DNA from: Telmatospirillum sp.
GTDB lineage: Bacteria; Pseudomonadota; Alphaproteobacteria; Rhodospirillales; Magnetospirillaceae
Assembly (NCBI GenBank): GCA_009712185.1
Contig: WASQ01000051.1
Span: 1 to 36,423 of the forward strand
Direction: 5' to 3'
Length of the DNA: 36,423 bases
This document shows positions 32,291 through 36,423 of the stretch, one piece after another. Numbering within the stretch: the first letter of the stretch is position 1; every line of letters begins with the position of its first letter. The position numbers and the translations under genes were made by a program. The notes under the pieces were generated by a model. The model was not told where the DNA came from. It did no database searches and saw only the letters and a program-made list of their open reading frames with translations.

Positions 32291-33403
32291 TTACGGCAGC
32301 AGCGAAATCTGGTTGTCGCGATGATGGTCCAGTCGACCCGCAAGGTCGAGTTCGACCAGCACCATGGAGACGACAGCCGGTGACAATTGGCATTGCCGGA
32401 TGATTTCGTCAACCGTCACGGGGGCCGCACCCAATGCCGGAAGGATGGCGAGACGGGCGCGGGCCAGCTCGTCCTCGGCCGGTCTGGCCGCTTCCGGCAT
32501 GATTTTGACCGGTTCCGAAATCATGCGCGGCGCCGCCGGCGACAGGACGTCGAGGATGTCCGCGGCCGACTCCACGAGGGTCGCCCCCTGGCGGATCAGG
32601 CCATTGGTCCCCTGGCAACGGGGATCGAAGGGGGATCCCGGAACGGCGAAAATCTCGCGGCCCTGCTCCAGGCCGACGCGGGCGGTGATCAACGATCCGG
32701 ACCGGGGCGCCGCCTCGACCACGACCACCCCGGCGGCCAGTCCCGAGATCAGGCGGTTGCGGCGGGGAAAATGGCTGGCCTGTGGCTGCATGCCGGCCGG
32801 CATCTCCGAGATGACACAGCCTTCCTGGCAGAGACGGTCGTAAAGACCGCGGTTTTCCTCCGGATAGACGACATCGACGCCACCGGCCAGCACCGCCACC
32901 GTGCCGGTGGGGCCTGCCGCCTCATGCGCGGCGGTGTCGATTCCTCGGGCCAGACCCGAAACCACGGTAAAGCCGTTGCGGCCGAGGTCGACCGCCAGAT
33001 CCCGCGCCATCCGCCGCCCCAGCGCCGAGGCGTTTCGCGCGCCGACGATCGCGACGGACGGGGTTTGCAGCAATTCCGGACGGCCCCGCGCGATCAGCAG
33101 CGGCGCGGTCCGTAAAGGGCGGAGAATTCGGGGAAAGGCCGCTTCGCCATCGAAAATCAGATGGGCGCCGAGTGCCGCGAGCCGTGACATCTCCCGTTCG
33201 GCGGCGCTTTCAGGACAGATCGCAATGCCATGCCGGATGCCGCCACGGCGGGCAAGGTCCGGCAGCATCTCCAGCGCCTTCGAGGCGGTGCCGAAGCGGT
33301 CGAGGAGTTTGAAGAACGTCGCCGGCCCGCCGTTCTCGCTTCGGAACAGACGCAACCGGTCGCGGCGGTCCGTCTCGCTGAGGGTGAGGTCGGAATGGGC
33401 CAT
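32291..33403 (-). CDS. dprA: DNA-processing protein DprA/Smf
   Basis: A 370-residue protein that loads RecA on incoming single-stranded DNA in transformation. An N-terminal SAM/helix-hairpin region (about 1-60) precedes the Rossmann-like core: SVAIVGARNASALGRRMA (116-133), VVSGLARGIDTAAHEAA (147-163), SGLAAGVVVVEAAPRSGSLITARVGLEQGREIFAVPGSP (220-258). A C-terminal winged helix (about 310-370; TVDEIIRQCQLSPAVVSMVLVELDLAGRL) matches the DprA_WH domain. I chose the ATG at 33403; a TTG at 33436 is the only earlier option and neither has a strong ribosome binding site. No competence pilus genes are in the window. Confidence 0.94.
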   Translation of the reverse strand: MAHSDLTLSETDRRDRLRLFRSENGGPATFFKLLDRFGTASKALEMLPDLARRGGIRHGIAICPESAAEREMSRLAALGAHLIFDGEAAFPRILRPLRTAPLLIARGRPELLQTPSVAIVGARNASALGRRMARDLAVDLGRNGFTVVSGLARGIDTAAHEAAGPTGTVAVLAGGVDVVYPEENRGLYDRLCQEGCVISEMPAGMQPQASHFPRRNRLISGLAAGVVVVEAAPRSGSLITARVGLEQGREIFAVPGSPFDPRCQGTNGLIRQGATLVESAADILDVLSPAAPRMISEPVKIMPEAARPAEDELARARLAILPALGAAPVTVDEIIRQCQLSPAVVSMVLVELDLAGRLDHHRDNQISLLP

Positions 33404-33515
33404 GGCGGGGCCATCTTCGGAGCCGGGTTGGAACAAGTCAAGAACGGATTTGGGCGCCTATTCCTAAGGATATGTTGCCCCGGGAATGCGTCGCGCCCCG
33501 GGCCCCCTGGGGGTG

Positions 33516-33540
33516 CCCGGCCGGCGGTGTTCCGGCCGGG
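33516..33540. terminator. GC hairpin between iclR and dprA
   Basis: A perfect 9-bp stem CCCGGCCGG/CCGGCCGGG (33516-33524 with 33532-33540) just past the iclR-type gene stop. There is no T-run, so termination is uncertain. Confidence 0.45.
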
Positions 33541-33546
33541 ACGTTG

Positions 33547-34335
33547 TCAGGCGGACGGGTGGTGGCCCAAAGCGGCTGAAATGCGTTCGGCTGCCGCGCA
33601 GACCTGTTGCGCCAGCTCGGGAAACCGGTCGACGCTGACCTGCAAAATGGTGCCGACCACACTGATCGCGGCCACCACATTGCCCCGCATGTCCCGGACC
33701 GGCGCGGAGACACAGCGGATGTTGGGGACGTCCTCCTCGTCGTCGGTGGACCAGCCCCGGCTGCGCACCAGCGCCAGATGGTCTTTCAGGGCGCCGGCAT
33801 CGGCGATCGTGTGAGGCGTGTTGCGCTTCCATTCGACGTGGGCCAGCGCCGCGTCCAGTTGCGCCTCGGGAAGCCATGCCAGAAGAACCTTGCCGAGGGA
33901 CGAACTGTAAAGCGACAACCGTTTTCCGACCCAGGTGTTGACCTTGATCGGCTGGTCGCTTTCGACCTTGGCGAGATAGACGGCCTCATGCCCTTCGAGG
34001 ACGCCGAGATGGCAGGTCATTCCGACCTCGCTCGCCAGGGCGCGCAGATGAGGCATGGCCTCACGCTCGACACCCCGCTGGGCGGCGGCGATCGATCCCA
34101 GTTCGAACAGCCTGAGGCCCAGCATATGTTTCCCGTCCGCCGTCACCTGAAGCAGGCCGAGATGGCAAAGGGTCGAAATCAACTGATGAGTCGAGCTTTT
34201 GGCGAAGCCCGCCTGCTTCTGGATCTGGCTGAAGGCAAGGCCGGGATCGCGCGCCACGATGTCGATGATCGCGAGCCCCTTGACCAGGGCGGGAACCAGG
34301 AGAAGCGGCCGGTCGGTATCGGAGGATGACGGCAT
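33547..34335 (-). CDS. IclR family transcriptional regulator
   Basis: A 262-residue regulator with a winged HTH (about 14-62; LVKGLAIIDIVARDPGLAFSQIQKQAGFAKSSTHQLISTL) and the IclR effector domain (about 75-255; SLGKVLLAWLPE, RGWSTDDEEDVPNIRCVSAPVRDMRGNVVAAISVVG). IclR proteins bind small acids such as pyruvate, glyoxylate or aromatic acids. It sits 158 bases after the decarboxylase beta subunit on the same strand and is a natural candidate to control that operon (inference). The ATG at 34335 is preceded by an A-rich stretch with only a weak ribosome binding site. Confidence 0.92.
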   Translation of the reverse strand: MPSSSDTDRPLLLVPALVKGLAIIDIVARDPGLAFSQIQKQAGFAKSSTHQLISTLCHLGLLQVTADGKHMLGLRLFELGSIAAAQRGVEREAMPHLRALASEVGMTCHLGVLEGHEAVYLAKVESDQPIKVNTWVGKRLSLYSSSLGKVLLAWLPEAQLDAALAHVEWKRNTPHTIADAGALKDHLALVRSRGWSTDDEEDVPNIRCVSAPVRDMRGNVVAAISVVGTILQVSVDRFPELAQQVCAAAERISAALGHHPSA

Positions 34336-34493
34336 TTTATTGCTTTTCTACTCATAAAGCGCATCTGCGGCGCGACAATAGCGGTGGGGGCGGCTTCCGT
34401 TCAAGAGTCCGCGCCCCGGACGGTGTCCCGGTGGTGACAATCGCCGGGGGCGACCGGTCGCGGCGCAGCGAGGGCCGAACGCCAGGGCGTGAC

Positions 34494-35624
34494 CTATTTC
34501 ACCCCCAGCAGGGCCAGCATGATGCCCCCCGAGATCGCGGTTCCGAACACGCCGGCCAGATTGGGCCCCATGGCATGGTAGATCAGATAGTTTTCCTTGT
34601 TGTCGCGCAAGGCCACGATATGGGATACCCGGGCGGCAATCGGAACCGAGGCGATACCGGCGGACCCGAGGAGCGGATTGATCTTCTCCTTCAGGAACAG
34701 GTTCATGATGCGGGCGCCGATGACGCCGGAGGCCGTTCCGAACAGGAAGGCGATCAGGCCCAGCACGACGATCTCGATGGTCTTGACGGTCAGGAAGCGG
34801 TCGGCGGCCATGGTCGATCCGATGGCGCAGGTCAGGATGATGATGATGACATTCATCAGATCGTTGGCGGCGGTCTTCGCCAACCGGTCGGTGACCAGAA
34901 CCTCGCGGAACAGGTTGCCCAGCATCAGCATGGTGATCAGCGGCGCGACGGGCGGGAAAAACAGATTGACGATAAATCCGATGACGACGGGGAAGGCGAT
35001 CCGTTCAAGCCTTGAGACCTTGCGTGACGGCGGCATGACGATCTGACGTTCGGCCCGTGTCGTCAGCAGGCGCATCACCGGTGGCTGGATCAGCGGCATC
35101 AGGGCCATGTAGGAATAGGCGGCGACCGAAACCTGTGGCAGCAGATGCGGGGCCAGTTTCATGGTGACGAAGATCGCCATGGGGCCGTCGGCGCCGCCGA
35201 TGATGCCGATCGCACCCGCCTCATTCAGTGTGAACCCCAGGCATTTCGCGCCGATCAGGGCGACGAAAATGCCAAGATGCGCGGCCGCGCCCAGAACCAC
35301 CAGCTTCGGGTTGGCGATCATCGGGCCAAAATCGGTCATCGCGCCGACCCCGAAGAAGATCAACGGCGGGATGACCAGAAGCGCCACTCCCTGATAGGCA
35401 TAATGGAACAGCCCGCCGGGCAGGATCAGGTCGGACCCCGGCACATTGGCGATGACGCAGGAAAAGCCGATGCCGACCAGAAGAAGTGGTTCATAGCCCT
35501 TCCGGACCGCGAGGAAGATCATGGTGCAACCGATCGCGATCATCACCGCGTTGCCCCACCAGAACTGTTCCAGTCCCGTCTGGTTCTTCAGGGACTGGGC
35601 AAAAGACAGCAGTTGTTCCAGCAC
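34494..35624 (-). CDS. Sodium-translocating decarboxylase, beta subunit
   Basis: A 376-residue inner-membrane protein with about nine to ten helices that couples decarboxylation of a carboxybiotin to sodium export. Conserved stretches are VALLVIPPLIFFGVGAMTDFGPMIANP, GIIGGADGPMAIFVTMKLAP with Asp146 of the sodium/proton site, and the C-terminal YHAMGPNLAGVFGTAISGG. Oxaloacetate, methylmalonyl-CoA, glutaconyl-CoA and malonate decarboxylases all use this subunit, and the alpha subunit is outside the window, so the substrate is not fixed. The start is GTG at 35624 with GGGGAGA upstream. It follows the small gamma subunit (35679-35843) and the biotin-carrier gene. Confidence 0.92.
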   Translation of the reverse strand: MLEQLLSFAQSLKNQTGLEQFWWGNAVMIAIGCTMIFLAVRKGYEPLLLVGIGFSCVIANVPGSDLILPGGLFHYAYQGVALLVIPPLIFFGVGAMTDFGPMIANPKLVVLGAAAHLGIFVALIGAKCLGFTLNEAGAIGIIGGADGPMAIFVTMKLAPHLLPQVSVAAYSYMALMPLIQPPVMRLLTTRAERQIVMPPSRKVSRLERIAFPVVIGFIVNLFFPPVAPLITMLMLGNLFREVLVTDRLAKTAANDLMNVIIIILTCAIGSTMAADRFLTVKTIEIVVLGLIAFLFGTASGVIGARIMNLFLKEKINPLLGSAGIASVPIAARVSHIVALRDNKENYLIYHAMGPNLAGVFGTAISGGIMLALLGVK

Positions 35625-35678
35625 AGGGTTGATCTCCCCTTGAAACGATGCCGCGACGGATGATGTCCGGTGAAACGA

Positions 35679-35843
35679 TCAGTGATGGCCTTGCCGGATG
35701 GCGTCATCGTCCAGTTTTCCGAGACGGTTCAGAAACGGAAATAACGCCAGCACGATGCCAATGCCCGAGATCATGACGATGGACAGGAAGAAATCGATCA
35801 GACTGAGCAGAAGCGCGCCTTCGATGGTATCAGGGACGATCAT
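35679..35843 (-). CDS. Small gamma subunit of the sodium-pumping decarboxylase (OadG-like)
   Basis: A 54-residue protein, MIVPDTIEGALLLSLIDFF at the start, with one long transmembrane helix (about 10-36) and a polar tail LNRLGKLDDDAIRQGHH. Its position between the biotin-carrier gene and the beta subunit, the single helix and the short acidic/His-ended tail fit the OadG-type subunit that holds the complex together and, in known cases, binds zinc through C-terminal residues. The ATG at 35843 is preceded by CGGAGAT at correct spacing; the stop TGA is at 35679-35681, 54 bases before the beta-subunit start. Confidence 0.75.
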   Translation of the reverse strand: MIVPDTIEGALLLSLIDFFLSIVMISGIGIVLALFPFLNRLGKLDDDAIRQGHH

Positions 35844-36136
35844 CGCGGGATCTCCGGTTCCGGCATCTCCGGACGGGTCCGTCCGGGGGCCGCTGACAGG
35901 CTTAAGGGCTCGTCGCGACAGTGCTTCAAGCCCCAGGGATTTCTGGTGGTCAACCCAGGCACCCGGGCGTCAGGGGTGGACCACCGGCTATTTGAGTTTT
36001 GGTGAAAACCTGGCGAATGGTGACGATGCCATCCGTTGGATTTTCACCACTGGGACAGGTTCTCCCGGCTCCAGCGGGCCCAGACGCCGCAGGTGGCTGT
36101 AGGGGGCTGATGACCGGGTTATCGATCAACAGAGCC
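35844..36136. other. 293-base structured gap inside the decarboxylase locus
   Basis: No gene is supported. Two strong inverted repeats are present: a 12-bp imperfect stem GGTGGTCAACCC/GGGTGGACCACC (35945-35956 with 35974-35985, one mismatch) and TGGTGAAAA/TTTTCACCA (36000-36008 with 36041-36049). This is unusually long for a spacer between subunits of one complex, and could be an mRNA-processing or attenuation element, or an inserted repeat. Confidence 0.5.
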
Positions 36137-36423
36137 TCAGTTCAAGGTCAGCAGGGGCTGGCCGGCATCGACGCCGTCATGAATTTTGACCGCGATCCGG
36201 GTCACCGTGCCACTGTGTTTGGCGAAGACGTCCGTCTTCATCTTCATCGCCTCGATCACCATGATCCGGTCCCCGGCCGTCACGTGGGACCCGACCCCGA
36301 CGTCGATCGCCTCCACCACGCCGGCCAGCGGGGCCACTTCATCTCCGGCGCCGGCGGAGGGGGCGACCACCACCGACGGGGTGGCCGGGGCGGGGAGAAC
36401 CGGGGCGCTGTCCGGTGCCGGCG
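36137..36423 (-). CDS. Biotin carboxyl carrier domain, C-terminal part (partial)
   Basis: The frame enters from the right edge and ends at 36137. The visible 95 residues are a Pro/Ala-rich linker (PAPDSAPVLPAPATPSVVVAP) followed by a biotinyl domain with the EAMKMKT motif, whose central Lys is biotinylated, and the ending TRIAVKIHDGVDAGQPLLTLN. It is either the C-terminus of an oxaloacetate-decarboxylase-type alpha subunit or a free biotin carrier protein. With the gamma and beta subunits downstream it completes the carboxybiotin relay of the sodium pump. The start is outside the window. Confidence 0.88.
   Translation of the reverse strand, partial: PAPDSAPVLPAPATPSVVVAPSAGAGDEVAPLAGVVEAIDVGVGSHVTAGDRIMVIEAMKMKTDVFAKHSGTVTRIAVKIHDGVDAGQPLLTLN

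Overview
The window is high-GC DNA from an alphaproteobacterium, most likely a Rhodospirillales-type organism; this is inferred from gene content, not from a search. The main pointers are a DivK-type single-domain receiver, the gene order dprA-topA-rnr-(S41 protease)-rpmG, a FadR-type GntR regulator controlling a polyamine-type cluster, several Crp/Fnr-family regulators and two sCache_2 chemoreceptors. No tRNA, rRNA, CRISPR array, transposase or phage gene was recognised.

Layout. 1-60: tail of an outer-membrane beta-barrel protein and its terminator. 216-5108 (minus strand): yajQ, then a TonB-dependent receptor followed by a secreted phosphoesterase, probably one phosphorus- or lipid-scavenging unit. 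5603-5935: an SMR-type multidrug exporter. 5940-8250: an AT-rich accessory patch with a frameshifted trypsin-like lipoprotein and a four-helix membrane protein of unknown function. 8253-12815: a polyamine or amine catabolic cluster (class I glutamine amidotransferase, glutamine-synthetase-like ligase, GntR regulator, SpuC-like aminotransferase) with shared palindromic operators. 12893-16274: two coupled Crp/Fnr regulators, a tandem DUF2249 protein and a 12-helix NnrS/oxidase-like membrane protein, which suggests a nitric oxide or micro-oxic response module. 16561-20555: two paralogous chemoreceptors, the first behind a perfect FNR-type box. 20622-25462: small acidic protein, purU, a cAMP-type Crp regulator, a DUF423 protein, divK, an outer-membrane protein and rpmG. 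25572-33403 (minus): CtpA-like protease, RNase R, topoisomerase I, DprA. 33547-36423 (minus): IclR regulator and a sodium-pumping decarboxylase (beta, a tiny gamma subunit, and a biotin-carrier domain cut by the window edge).

The strongest non-routine signals are: a 729-bp stretch of perfect identity between the two chemoreceptor genes, whose sensor halves have diverged; an exact TTGAT-N4-ATCAA box at class II spacing from a plausible -10 before the first chemoreceptor; an approximately 170-bp element with long terminal inverted repeats that supplies the stop codon of the GntR gene; repeated palindromic operators around that regulator; the same 24-bp-class palindrome in two distant intergenic sites; a hairpin that would mask the purU ribosome binding site; and a protease gene split at a seven-base homopolymer. 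I did not find a clear new defence or biosynthetic system; the best candidate for a poorly described functional unit is the DUF2249/NnrS-like/Crp/chemoreceptor stretch.
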